Assembly: GCA_029204225.1 (NCBI GenBank) | Contig: CM055095.1 | Coordinates: 53,169,836 to 53,233,835 of the forward strand | DNA length: 64,000 nt | DNA from: Diphasiastrum complanatum | Taxonomy: Eukaryota > Streptophyta > Lycopodiopsida > Lycopodiales > Lycopodiaceae | Direction: 5' to 3' | Made by a program: the position numbers and the translations under genes | Notes under the pieces: generated by a model | What the model was told of the DNA's origin: nothing | What the model saw: only the letters and a program-made list of their open reading frames with translations | Databases searched by the model: none | Part shown: in pieces, positions 20,771 through 31,171 of the stretch | How positions within the stretch are numbered: position 1 is the stretch's first letter | How the letters are laid out: each line of letters begins with the position of its first letter

Positions 20771-23700
20771 TCAATGCTCTGCCTCAAACTCAGATGAATG
20801 CTCCTGTGCACCATGCGGACCCTGCATGGCCTCCCAATCGGTACAATCAAAGTCATCTGGCGACTCCTCTGGTGTGTTGTCATAGAAATCCCTATGGCTC
20901 TGTGATGCACGCATCCAAGCAGCTGCGGAAGGTAAACCCAAATCACTCTGCCCCCTATTAAGAGCCTCCTCCATCATATCAACATAAGAAGGTATGCCAC
21001 TGCCCCCCCCTGTGTGCCCTGCCCGTCTCCCGGTATAATCTGTGGCATGTGTTCCACCTCTACCACGTGATGCACCTGTGACCCCTGCTCTAGGCATGTG
21101 CCCAACACCTGTATTATATGCCTCATCCCGCTTTGATCTGGCGAACACAACCCGAATGGGCTCATCCTCATCCTGATCATCCTCTGACACTGGATCATCT
21201 GCCTCGTACAATGGAGGCTCTCTGTGCTCAAGCCCAAGCTCTCTCTCTCTCATCTCGGCAAGCTCCCTCTCTCTCTCTCTCATCAACTGTCTGCCCAGGT
21301 CATCTGTAGGCATGGGATGGGTGTTGTCCGTAGGCAAGTCAACCTGGCGCTCCAAATCAGATATCTTCGTCTGCAAGGTTTAAAATTGGCACGTCAGGGA
21401 GACAACTCTATCAAGAAATGAAACCAACATACCAGGAGTCAACCAACATGCTTATCACCTGCAATGCGCTCGTAATAGTCGGAAGTCTCCTGGCGAGACG
21501 TGTGTTGGTGCTACAGAACACCAACCGCTCCAACTGACTCACTGACAACCGGTTTCTTCTTCTCGTGTGAATGAGTGCCCATGTGCTCCAATTACGCTCA
21601 CACACGGAGGCAGCACAGTCCTGTGGTACGTGCATTGAAATGCTTTAGCACATTGTCTTCAACGAAACACAACAATGGAGGATAAAATGAGATGCATACC
21701 TGAGAAAGGACACGCAGTGCAAGACGCTGTATAGATGGGTATGTGCTACCGAACATGGTCCACCAGGTAATGGGTAGCTGCCTCCTCTCTGGATCGTGAG
21801 CAGCCGGGTGGCCAAATGTGCCCATGCCAAAACGAAATGCAGCGAGCTCCTCCATGAGCCTGATAGGATCCAAACCAATGTGTGGACCCACTCTGTGAAT
21901 GTACTGAAGCCAATCAGCCTCGAGCTCCCTATCTGCGATCTGTGTCGGAGAGAGGAAGAGGGGATGCAGTATGTGTGCAACGCTGTGGATACTCCTGTGG
22001 AAGTAGTTCCACCGTGTCTCCCAAATGAACTTTAGCTCTGTCATCCTACAGGTGAGAGGCATGTGGTGTAGGGCATTACAACAAAACTTAACATTGACAG
22101 AGAAACAAACTAGCAATTACTAAAAAAATAAAAGCCAATTACATTACTATACCGCTTACCTCTCTAGCTGCAAGATGGGCAGTTGCAGGAACTGTCCAAT
22201 CCGGTCCATAAGCTCATATACCAGTCCAAGTGTCGACCCCTCGCTGTCAGCCATGCGGAGCACAATGTAAAGTGGTCGAAGCAGTCCTGACAATGTCTGT
22301 GCATCACTCCAGAACTGGTCTCCTCCCCATCCTCAGTGCGCGGAAATGTACTGGCACACCAAAGATCACTGGCAACCATCTATAGAAGCTGCGCCCTGCA
22401 CCTGATCAGACGGTCGATGACCACCAAGTCGAATGCAAAGCGTGTGGGGGCTGGCTTACGGAGGTCTAGATGGCTGAACACCCGGAACATGGCAAGAACA
22501 CGCCTCTTCCTGGTGACAAAAGTCACCAAGAAGAGGGCCTCACGGACGATGGCTCTAACCCAGGGAAGTGCACCTATGTCCCCCATCAGAAGGTCTATGC
22601 CGTGTGCGGCACAGGGGGTATGAACAATGTGAGAGAACTCGGCCTCTAGCAGTACACCCATCTGAATGCAGTTCGTGGCATTGTCCGTCACCACCATGAC
22701 GACATGTTGTGGGCCTATGGCTAGGATGGAAGACCTGATGACATCAAACATGAACTCTGCAGATATGACTCTCCCCCCCCCCTGCTGCAATCCACTGCCC
22801 TCAAAAACTGTGTGCCCATGCAGCTGGAGACCAGTATGCTGAGGATCGGCCTCCTCCTGACATCAGTCCAGCCATCGAACATGATGCTGCAACCATAAGT
22901 GGCCCAGTGGCGACGTAGAGGCTCCATCTCTCTAGACAGTGACTCGACCCTATCCCTCAGCATGTGTGTGCGGACAACCTCTGAACTAGGGACTCTCCAA
23001 CTAGGGCTGACAAACTGTGCAAGGCGGAAGGCCCTTCTGAAGGGCTCGGAGTCGGTGATGGCAAATGGAAGGTTCAGCTCATAAATCAGGCTGGCCACGG
23101 CCTGTGTGGCCTCTCTATCCATGTGCGGCTGATGCGCGCCGCGAATGCTCTGCTACCTAAGAACTCTCCCAGCTGGGCGACGGGTAGCAGACCTCCAACA
23201 CGGTGCACCAAACGTGATGAGAATGGATGATGACGCGACAGGCTGGGCACTAGTGGATGCATCAGCTGTAGACGTGGAATGGGGAGAGTGGGATGCACTG
23301 GCTGGGATGGGTGCAGCAGCGTAAGTGGGGTACATTGGTGGAGGGTGGACATTTGGCATGGGATACGAAAACTACTGGGTAGGGAGGTCATCCGGATGTG
23401 AAGAGAGGGAGGAAGGAATCTCCTCAACATCCTGGAAGGCCTCGTCACTGGCATCATGGGCCTGCTCCTGCTCGGGAGGCGGAGAGTCCATGAGAAAGTC
23501 GTAAACTGGGGGAGTGCGAGCAACAGTAGGTGGTGGTGGAACCACAGTGGCAACTGGCGGACGCGGTGGGACAGGATCCACCGGAATGGGTGCAGATGGG
23601 GGTGCGTGAGGCGGAACTGTCTGAGAGGGACGAGGGGCAAAGGGACTGGACGAGGATGCACTCCCTCTCCTCGTGCGTGCCAGCCAAGCAGGCAGCAACT

Positions 23701-24028
23701 CGGGGTCAACCACGTAAGGAGCGGTGCAAAACCAAAGAACACCCTCCGAAATGGTGTTCTCCCCGGCCACAAGACGTGCCCCGTAGGTATCCAAAAGTCG
23801 CTGCCTGACGGGAACGGACATGTTGGCACAGGGGGCAGCATTCAGTGTGCCACCATCTCTCGCGCGTGCGCCGAGTAGGTGACTTTTAAGGCGAGTGAGG
23901 GTGGCAACGAACTCAGTCAGGCAATATCGACAACACACTATCCCTGCACCGGACTTGTTAGACTTGTCGGGAACCCGCCTGACAATGTCCACCTCGTCCC
24001 ACAGATCGGCAAGGTTGGAATGCACCAT
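20771..24028 (-). pseudogene. hAT-B transposase (BED, DUF659, hAT dimerisation), lightly broken
   Basis: Exons run 24028-22160, 22045-21700, 21620-21460 and 21370-20771, with GT/AG borders. An ATG at 24124 is in the same frame; I prefer 24028. A BED-like zinc finger (CRYCLTEFVATLTRLKSHLL, later cysteine in LNAAPC) is at 23860-23950. DUF659 follows (YGCSIMFDGWTD near 22870; VTDNATNCIQMG; CAAHGIDLLMGD near 22580-22620). The catalytic-type region has IWETRWNYFHRSIHSVAHI near 22020. The dimerisation block CERNWSTWALIHTRRRNRLS lies at 21545-21605, and an acidic, Gly/Arg-rich tail ends it. Damage: TAG stops at 23372-23374 and 23153-23155, and a frame change at a run of ten C/G near 22775. It would cut and paste hAT ends if intact. 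Confidence 0.85.
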
Positions 24029-24330
24029 CTCTGTAGAAAGGACTGCGGAAAGAAGGCAGAAATCTCTGTGGGTGCGATAGGAGTCGGAAGGCTTGAAAAA
24101 CCACAATAAAGGCCGAAATAGCAATAGCAGGAAAGGACGCGATCAGTGCAATGCGAAGACAGTCGGGAGGGCACGGACAGTAGGGCGATGGGCATACAAC
24201 AGAGAGGGCGCGGACAACAGGGAGGGCGCGGACAGTAGGGCGACAGGCAGGGAGAGAGATGAAGCGAGGGGGGGGATTAGGTTAAAAAAGAAAATATTAG
24301 TATATTAAATATTAAAAAATAATATATATT

Positions 24331-24417
24331 GTGGTACCGCGGATCAGTATGGATCTGCGGTACCACACTGGATTCGCGGTACCGGGATCCGCGGATCCTG
24401 GTACCGCTGGATCTATG
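24331..24417 (-). repeat. GC-rich palindromic end array of hAT-B
   Basis: Four GGTACC sites, with CCGCGG and GGATCC or near matches in between, all self-complementary. This array matches 18266-18352 in the opposite orientation over about 86 bp. In hAT elements such subterminal repeats are transposase binding sites; that role here is inferred. Confidence 0.85.
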
Positions 24418-24449
24418 GTTTGTATATATATATTATATATATATAATAA

Positions 24450-24628
24450 TAATAGAGATGCGCGTCCGGGCCGGACGCAGGCAATCCGCGTCCGGACCCG
24501 GACGCGTCCATATTTTTTTTTTTTAACTCTAAAAAAATCAAAAAAAAAGTTTTAAAAAAAAAAAAAGAGGATGCGTCCGGGGACCCGGACGCACCCCTGG
24601 CGCGTCCGCGTCCGAGGTCCGCCACGTT

Positions 24629-24640
<12 letters not shown>
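24450..24640. mobile_element. Small GC-rich inverted element with ACGCGTCC repeats
   Basis: GCGTCCGGGCCGGACGC and TCCGCGTCCGGACCCGGACG are mirrored, after a T/A homopolymer core, by GCGTCCGGGGACCCGGACGC and GCGTCCGCGTCCGAGG. It lies between AT repeats. The architecture matches a short non-autonomous transposon with self-complementary ends. Exact ends are not resolved. Confidence 0.55.
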
Positions 24641-24667
<27 letters not shown>

Positions 24668-24701
24668 ATATATATGTGTGTGTGTGTATGTATAATAATA
24701 T

Positions 24702-24829
24702 CAAAGTTCCCCATGGCACAGGTGTCGTGGGGCCTGGGTGCCGTACCAGGAGCCGTACCAAGTAAAAAAACCAACAAAAAAAAAAACACGTGTCGTACCA
24801 AGTGCCGTGGTACGGCACTTGGAACTATG
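24702..24829. mobile_element. 128 bp hAT-like mini-element
   Basis: The left end CAAAGTTCCCC and right end (reverse complement) CATAGTTCCAAG form a short terminal repeat. Inside are GTACCA/TGGTAC and CACTTGG-type palindromes around a poly-A core. The 8 bp flanks AATAATAT and ATATATAG match poorly, in AT-rich DNA. Confidence 0.5.
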
Positions 24830-24852
24830 ATATATAGATACATACATACATG

Positions 24853-24911
24853 CATTCCGGAACAGCATTCCAAGGTCAGGAACGCTGACCCCTCGGAACG
24901 GGTCTCGGATG
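24853..24911. mobile_element. 59 bp palindrome-rich micro-insertion
   Basis: It begins CATTCCGGAACAGC and in reverse complement begins CATCCGAGACCCG. Flanks CATACATG (24845-24852) and CATCAATG (24912-24919) agree at 6 of 8 positions. Internal GGTCAGGAACGCTGACC is a hairpin. Confidence 0.45.
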
Positions 24912-24934
24912 CATCAATGATACATATATATATA

Positions 24935-25310
24935 TTCCATGGATCCCATGGAAGTTGGAACGAATTTCGTCGGTACCCACGGTACGGAACCGTTCTGTAG
25001 TACAAAACAGTTCAGTACCATGGAGAATACTTTCCTTTAATTTTCTTTTTGCCAAAAAATCAGAAAATAGCTTCAAAAAGCCCAAAAAATCCCCAAATAT
25101 ATTTATAGAAAGCGCCAAAAAGGTTTTTTTTTAATACTTTTTTCAATTTTTGTATTTATCATATTTTTCTGTATTTATTATACATTTTATATGCATTTTC
25201 TTATATTTAAATTAGTAAAAATCAAAACGTATTTTGCTATATGTTCCATGGATATTCCCCACGAAATGGGGTACGGAACGGTTCCGCATAGAACGGAACC
25301 GTTCCGTATT
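24935..25310. mobile_element. Probable non-autonomous element with GGAACCGTTCC ends
   Basis: The left part (TTCCATGGATCCCATGGAA, then GGTACGGAACCGTTC) is mirrored on the right (GTTCCATGGATATTCC, then GGTACGGAACGGTTCC and GGAACCGTTCCGTA). The middle is AT-rich with no gene. The exact boundaries and duplication are not clear. Confidence 0.5.
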
Positions 25311-26295
25311 TATTCTTAGACATATTCTATATATTTAGTTTATAGAAATTATAAATATATATTTGATGCATATAAACTACAAAACAGTAAAACTTTATAC
25401 ATTATGGTCAGTTACAATAGAAAATTATAACAAATGCAATCAGAGTTTGACATGGGCAATTCATTAATTATTTTATAATTAACAAAAGATGTCCGTTTTT
25501 GGAAAAAGATGCAATTTCACTAGCTTCCCAATTTTTTGAGGACTATTACTCATAAAAGGGCTCATATGCCTTTATAAAAAACCGTCAAAAATTTCATGAT
25601 ACCGGTTTTTGGGAAAATATGCCAATTTCACTAGCTTCCCACAAATTTCACTAGCACCTTAAAATATAATTTCATTGGGCTTCCCGATTTTCTAAGGACC
25701 ATTACTCATAAATGCCTTGTAAAAACCATCAAGAATTTCATGATAGCAGGTTTGGGAAAAGATTCTAGTTCCAGTCCTATACTTTCCCGGCTTTTGGATT
25801 ATCGCTGGAAAGTTGGCATCTTGTATGAGTTGTAGCGGATTTGCATCTGTATGAGTTCGCATACGACTCAATCGATCAAAGAGAAACCTGTTCCCTCTTT
25901 CATAACATTTTGGAATCACCAAGACCCTTTACCACCTCCAAAAGTATTTCTATTCACTTGGGATGAAAATTCATGGGGTTTTTACAGCCAAACAATAAGC
26001 TTTCTACAACAAACAAACACTACATTCTTCTACAAGATCTCAAGCTACCTCTTTCCTCAAACCTCAAAGGTCGGTGCACTACACACCTTCAAGCTATTCT
26101 CTCTTTCATCTCCTACATTTGTTGAAAACAGAAGCTTGATGAAATGTTTTTTGATATTGTTTATAGTTAATGAGTTGCTGGTTTTCCAAATTCTATAGCA
26201 AAAAGGACATCGGAATGGACATATTGTCGACAACTCTAATATTAAAATTCTATACATCCACATGTTGAATAAGAAACATATGTTAGCATACTCAC
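25311..26295. other. AT-rich non-coding DNA
   Basis: No supported gene. Two similar segments occur near 25495-25620 and 25600-25770 (AATTTCACTAGCTTCCCA, CATAAA.GCCTT.TAAAAACC), suggesting a local duplication. Probably intron or intergenic DNA. Confidence 0.4.
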
Positions 26296-26412
26296 CTTCT
26301 CGATGCATTGTAGAGCAGCTCTTACCCATCCTACAAATGATATCATTTCAAAATTAGCCAAAGCGTACCAAGCATCATGAACTTTCAATAAGACTTCTTG
26401 ACGCACAGCATC
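26296..26412 (-). CDS. Single exon, unknown protein, possibly upstream exon of the EDR1-type gene
   Basis: The open stretch reads, from the minus strand, DAVRQEVLLKVHDAWYAL, then ANFEMISFVGWVRAALQCIE and K, ending at a strong donor GTGAGT (26290-26295). The preferred acceptor ends TTGTTGAG just upstream of 26412; an alternative acceptor at 26446 would include an in-frame TGA. The donor phase (0) matches the acceptor phase of the first EDR1-gene exon at 18197, on the same strand. I do not recognise the sequence. Linking it to that gene implies an intron of about 8 kb filled by the hAT pair and small insertions, and is only an inference. Confidence 0.45.
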
Positions 26413-26445
26413 CTCAACAACGATACCAACGACATGTCATTCAAA

Positions 26446-27800
26446 CTGTGACAATTTGAAATAGCTTAAATAGAAATGCAACAGTTGCATAACAAGAACA
26501 CCTTGGATAAGTAGCCTAAGCATATTGTTGAAATGTAACTCCTATATTACCCATAAGGGCTAGGCAATCTTATTTAAGATTATTTCTACAAATGTACCGG
26601 GGGCAATTGTTTGTTAATATACTGTCATAATGGCAGTCAGCCATTTGGAGTAGGCCAACACATGGTGGATTTTGAGGTCGCCACACGGTGTACTCTTGTA
26701 GGAGGTTGGGGTACCACCCACATCCAGCATGTAGCCAAGAAAGGATTTCAGATTTTTGCCACACAGTTTTATATTTAACCTCCCAACCCCTAAATCAACA
26801 TATGGGTTTGTCAAAACCCTAAAAAAGGTCAGCAAGGTTTGAAAGTAATTATGTTGAACACTTGGTATGTTGGAAAGGAAGTACTGAAGATGATGACTCT
26901 TGGGAGTCTGTTGAGAGTTTAAAGAAAATCTCCTTGGCTTCCATTTATGAGGATAGAAATATTTTTAGGGAAGGAAGAATGTTAATGTCCTTGGTTATGG
27001 ACCTAACCAAACTCTGTAGTGGGTTAGGGAAGCCTCGATAATGGTAGAGCGAGTCCACGTGGTTTGTACGATAAGTTTAGTAATTAGTATTGGTTATACT
27101 TGACTTAGTGGACCCCATGAGGCCATCAAATTGGAGTGGGAACCTCATGTAGCTTTGTATGGATATTTGACGAACACTTAGGGGATGAGAGACCATGCAT
27201 AGTGGGCACCTACAAGAAAGGGGGAAACACTGTTCTGGCCTCATTCTTGCTTTTGTTCCAACTCTTGGTGTTCTTGATAGGTGGTAACTGCTCTATTGCA
27301 CGGGGGAGATGGATCTTGGTAAGGTTGCATCTATTGAATCGGTGGTGTTCTACGGATTATATGTTTCCTTGTCTTCTTGATTTTTGTAGGTTATGTCTTG
27401 GGAGTCGTTATAAAGAGGCCATAAGAACGAAATAATAGGAGGTATTCACACTGGTGAAGGATCACATGCATGCAAGAAAAGGAGGACAATAAGGCACATT
27501 CGATAGGAAAGCCATTGGGGAAATACTAGCTAGGCCAATAGAGCAGAAAGCGAGGAGGATGTAGTGGTGTTGATGATGATCACAAGAAATATGAAAGGGA
27601 AGCAAATCAAAGAAGAGATGATTGAGAATCGTCAAGACTCATCGTTATAGGCACAAAATCTTTCACAAATGATTGAATATTCCAATCACGATATTTGTAG
27701 AGATAAGTCCAGTAAGAATTTAGGGTAATGGTTGAAGATTCTAACAAGATAAGAGTAAGTGGATTTCATGAGCTAAGAATGAATTCCAAGTCAATGATGG
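26446..27800. other. No gene recognised
   Basis: Short frames on both strands do not resemble known proteins. The stretch near 27000-27420 is somewhat richer in G and has an open frame of 99 codons (27136-27435), for which I see no family or splice support. Confidence 0.35.
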
Positions 27801-27829
27801 ATATGATAAAGAGATTCTCAAACAATGAA

Positions 27830-28560
27830 CTCAATAGCTAGACCCTTGCAGCATCGAGAACTCTTCTTGCAACTGCCTGTTGAGAAAGGGCATCAAGTTG
27901 ACGTCCATCTGTTTTGGTGGACATCCTAATCAAATATGTTGCCACGCCAAAATAGTTATGATAGAAGCCATCTTTGCCACAAAGTGGATGTTTCATGATT
28001 GTCTAGCCTTCATGCTTTTCTATGGTTCCATCCACCTGGAACTTGGTCATAGACCCACTTGCAACCGATAGGCCGTTTACCATGTAGCGAGTCTACAATG
28101 TAATGAACTCAATCATAGATATTGATATTAAATGGGAGCATATGACAACAAATAGCATTCACACAAGCAATAACCAAGCAAGAAAACTTGATGATTGACA
28201 ATGGTCATTGTTAGCTCATACTTCCTCAAATGTGAGAAGTCTCCCCCTTGTTGAGATCATCATGACATAGTTTTGATAAGCATATGAGAGGCTATTTAAA
28301 ACTATAGGCATCACATCCCTATCAATGCCACTCCCTCCAACAACAACAAGTTGATCTTGAAAATTCTTGACTTTCATAACATCTTCAGTGATCGAATTCC
28401 TTGAGTCCATCCCAAGGGTGTGAACTTTGCTCCACCCTTCTTGTATTAAGAGTGTCAAACATGGATAGAAGGTCTCTCCCAAGCCTCATTTGGTACTCTA
28501 GCATCTGGAATGTGAGGCATTATGCTATTCTTTACAGAATAGCATAATGAGTTTGTGTGG
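27830..28560 (-). pseudogene. Ty1/copia gag and RT fragments
   Basis: On the minus strand, gag-type sequence comes first (MKVKNFQDQLVVVG and MPIVLNSLSYAYQNYV near 28260-28380, with a TFEEV end). An abrupt jump follows to RT sequence near 27830-28085 (RPIGCKWVY, then VDGTIEKHE, PVAKMA-like and QMDVN). The protease, integrase and much of RT are missing, and the frame is broken. It is a dead internal-deletion copy, probably using the primer site near 29175. Confidence 0.7.
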
Positions 28561-29166
28561 ATTCATACCTCTTTTATTGTAGTCCTTAAGTTTAGCTGCC
28601 TAGTAACTATCTCCCAACATTCTTTGTCCATAAGGATGTTTTGCATTTGAATTTCTATCCTATAATTTGTGCAATCAAGTCTACTTGATCACTTGTTCGA
28701 CTCTCATTGAGACTAGCCTTTTGGATTCTTGAAGCAAACAGAAGAAAAGTTTGAAAGTATGAAAGTATTGAAGTGCTTCCAAAAGCTATGGTTTGATCCC
28801 AACTAGAGTATTATGCCACTTGATGAATACCCAAGAGCTTCTATTTTTTAACTTGCCACACAATATGACCTTGCTAGCCGTTACCCAAGATCCACTTGGC
28901 ACTTTAATCTCTAGGTAGAAAGTGCGCCCTACTAGAGGTAAGCTACATTCCAAGACCCTTCTAAAATTCTCACCAAAAAACCAATAGATGTGGTATGGCT
29001 CTCTTCCCCTTCGGGGGTGCTCTCCAACTATACTAATTGCACACTAATGTGACCTTTTTGGAAGATTTGCTATCTCTCTTAAAATTGACAGGCGTGGAGA
29101 GGATCTTGATCGTCAATAAAATTTGATCAAAACTAGTTTTTGCTTCGTAGGCTCACAAGTACCACA

Positions 29167-29182
29167 ACTTGCTTTGATACCA
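29167..29182 (-). other. Primer-binding-site-like sequence of a minus-strand copia element
   Basis: In reverse complement it reads TGGTATCAAAGC, one base off TGGTATCAGAGC, the usual complement of the initiator tRNA-Met end. It sits upstream, in the minus sense, of the copia gag fragment, as expected for a primer site after the 5' LTR. Confidence 0.55.
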
Positions 29183-29350
29183 TGACAAAATCAAAGGCCT
29201 AGCGATGGAGTATCTTAAGCCAGCCTTATAGAAGACATAGTTGGAGAGAGTCAACAAAGAAATGATGTAGAACACCAAAAGCACAATGAGGTAAGTGCCT
29301 CAAAGTACATGCATGGATAAGATGAGGTGTCACACTGCAAGATCTTGGAA

Positions 29351-29400
29351 TATTCCAAGACTAGTACGTTGAGGGTATTCCAAGCCTAGTACGTTGAGAG
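29351..29400 (+). repeat. 25 bp tandem repeat, two copies
   Basis: TATTCCAAGACTAGTACGTT plus GAGGG is followed by TATTCCAAGCCTAGTACGTT plus GAGAG. Confidence 0.85.
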
Positions 29401-29527
29401 TGGCCTTGGGAACAAAAAAGGGTGAGGCCCAAATTTTTTTTAAGGAACACAAAGGATAGGCATCCGGTCCCTATGTCTTGGTTGGGGACCAATGGATGTC
29501 TGACTTTTCCAACAATGTTTAGATACC

Positions 29528-30085
29528 CAGTTCAATCCATCCGGTTTGATGGTACGAACCGCACTCGAATCGGACAGCAAACAATCAAACCAGTTTTAGG
29601 GTTTTTGGTATTTTATTGAAATTTGACTCTTTTCGAGGATAAATCGTGATTCATTAAATAAACTTAGTAATAAGTATCAAGCTAAGTTGGGGATGTCTGT
29701 AAAGCTAGCATGATGTATCAATTGTGCTGCGTGCAAAAAGTTCAAACTTTAAAGGACTGGGAATAGAAAAGTGGATTGTGATTGAAATTTGAGGAATTAT
29801 TCCATAAAACTTCCCTTTCTGAGGCTAATAGCTATTTCCTTCTGAGCTCAAATGACAAATGGTCCTCTAGAAGAGCACTCAATAACTATAAGAGGATGTG
29901 GAAATATTGGCTATAAAGTTGCACAATGCACATGCGACATGTCATGACTCACATTATGTCCTCTAAGCTCTTCTCTCACTACCTCCTCCTCTTCTCTCAC
30001 TCCCTCTCTCCTCCCCTCTTCTCTCCTCTCCAATAACAAACAACAGTTCGAACCGAACTGCAGTTCCAACCGGTCTGGTTCGAAC
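29528..30085. mobile_element. Putative non-autonomous element with GGTTCGAACC-type ends
   Basis: The left segment (CAGTTCAATCCATCCGGTTT) and the right segment in reverse complement (GGTTCGAACCAGACCGGTTG) are similar but imperfect inverted repeats. Both sides also contain CGAACCG and AACAAAC/CAAAC. The spacer has CTCC-rich sequence and no gene. No target duplication was recognised. Confidence 0.35.
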
Positions 30086-30099
30086 CGTGATTCAAGCAA

Positions 30100-31075
30100 A
30101 CATTAAATTTCCATGCATGGTTGGACACCAATTGCCATTATGTTTCTACGCAATAACGCATATATGTGTGGACCGTGGCAGGATCTCAAGGACAAGGTCA
30201 ACATACGAACCTTGGATGAGTTTTAGAAAGCCTTTAAAATCACTTTTTTGCCAGTTTTGGAAAATTTCGCACATTATTGTTGGTTTGCTTCTTTGCAAAT
30301 GGGAGACCCTGGATGTCTATTTGTAGGATTTTCAAGAGGCAGCACCTCGTTTCACCAATGGAATGGACCAGATTTTACTCAAGCTGCACTTTGTCCTTGG
30401 TCTACCCAAAGAATACCCCGCGTTTTTTGGCGAATCAAAGTTTCTATCTTAAGGTTCGTCGCAATCGCCACTCACTTTGGAGGATGTCGTGAAGTTTGCC
30501 AAAATCTACGACGACACCCATGCCACAACCCATACACGAAAACTTCGGCTCCTTGTCAGAAAAAGGAGAAGGAGAAAGTCTTCAACATCAGTTCCTAGTC
30601 AGGGAAGAAGAAGCGCCTAAAGTTTGATAGGGACAATTTCGATAAGGCCAAGAGCGACGGTCCTTGTTTTTCCTACATGAAAAAGGGACACTTTGCCAAG
30701 GATTGCCTGAAGAGGCGGAAAAACGTTGGAGGTCAATCTTTTAAAGCTTCGGGTAACTCTTCTATCACTTGTATGGATTTGTCCATTATGGATGAGACAA
30801 AATAAAATAGTTGTTGTAGTACAACAATTTTTGGACCCCACAATCTCATTTGAATGAATGGTTTCGTGAAGGACCAAGTTATAAATGTCTCATTTGATGA
30901 TGGTTCAACTCATAACTTTATTAATTCTAAACTGATGCAGGAACTCAAGTTGGCCACCATGCCAAGTGACCATAAGTATAACGATCTCCAAGTGAAGATC
31001 TTCAAGAATTTTGTCACATGCAAACCAAAAGGACACCTGTGGAGCATAAACCACCCAACCAACATGAAGAGGCTA
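30100..31075 (+). pseudogene. Ty3/gypsy gag and protease remnant (gypsy-2)
   Basis: Broken frames give a gag tail (LKDKVNIRTLDEF near 30188-30225; AKIYDDTHA), a zinc knuckle CFSYMKKGHFAKDC near 30665-30705 in which one cysteine has become Tyr, and a retropepsin-like active site region FDDGSTHNFI near 30893-30922. The plus orientation and position suggest it is the 5' half of the same element as the pol remnant at 36246-38520, with hAT-3 inserted between. The region coding for the RT fingers is missing. It is inactive. Confidence 0.75.
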
Positions 31076-31094
31076 GTCAATAACATAGATGCCC

Positions 31095-31171
31095 AGAAAC
31101 GCGTTTTTGGGAGGACGCGTTTCTGAAACCGCGTTTTTGAGAAACGCATTTCTCCTCCCAAAAACGTGTTA
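31095..31171. repeat. 5' subterminal hairpin of hAT-3
   Basis: Four ACGCGTTT/AACGCG-type units occur. CGTTTTTGGGAGGA near 31102-31115 pairs with TCCTCCCAAAAACG near 31152-31166. The 3' end (35425-35486) carries the same units. Confidence 0.85.

Larger units (their letters stand above)
19119..24417 (-). mobile_element. hAT element B, 5.3 kb, with transposase and a second ORF
   Basis: The ends are CATAGTGGCACGTGG at 19119 and, in reverse complement, CATAGATCCAGCGG at 24417. The flanks GTTTGTAT at 19111-19118 and 24418-24425 match 8/8. Subterminal regions of about 85-100 bp at each end are packed with GGTACC, CCGCGG and GGATCC. Inside are a minus-strand transposase (20771-24028), a plus-strand 108-codon ORF (19952-20278) and an 84 bp tandem repeat. 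It lies 67 bp from element A, in the opposite orientation. Confidence 0.9.

Noticed and set aside
23086-23841. 251-codon minus-strand ORF overlapping the hAT-B transposase
   Set aside because: It is a shadow frame of the transposase N-terminal exon. The zinc finger and DUF659 read in the other frame.
18266-24417. One single 6.15 kb hAT with 86 bp terminal inverted repeats
   Set aside because: The outer flanks agree at only 6 of 8 bases, while splitting it into A and B gives two perfect 8 bp duplications.
24625-24676. TATA-rich promoter
   Set aside because: It is a simple TA/TG microsatellite between small insertions, with no gene downstream.
27136-27435. 99-codon hydrophobic ORF as a membrane protein gene
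   Set aside because: No family, no splice or promoter support, and surrounding sequence is repeat-like.
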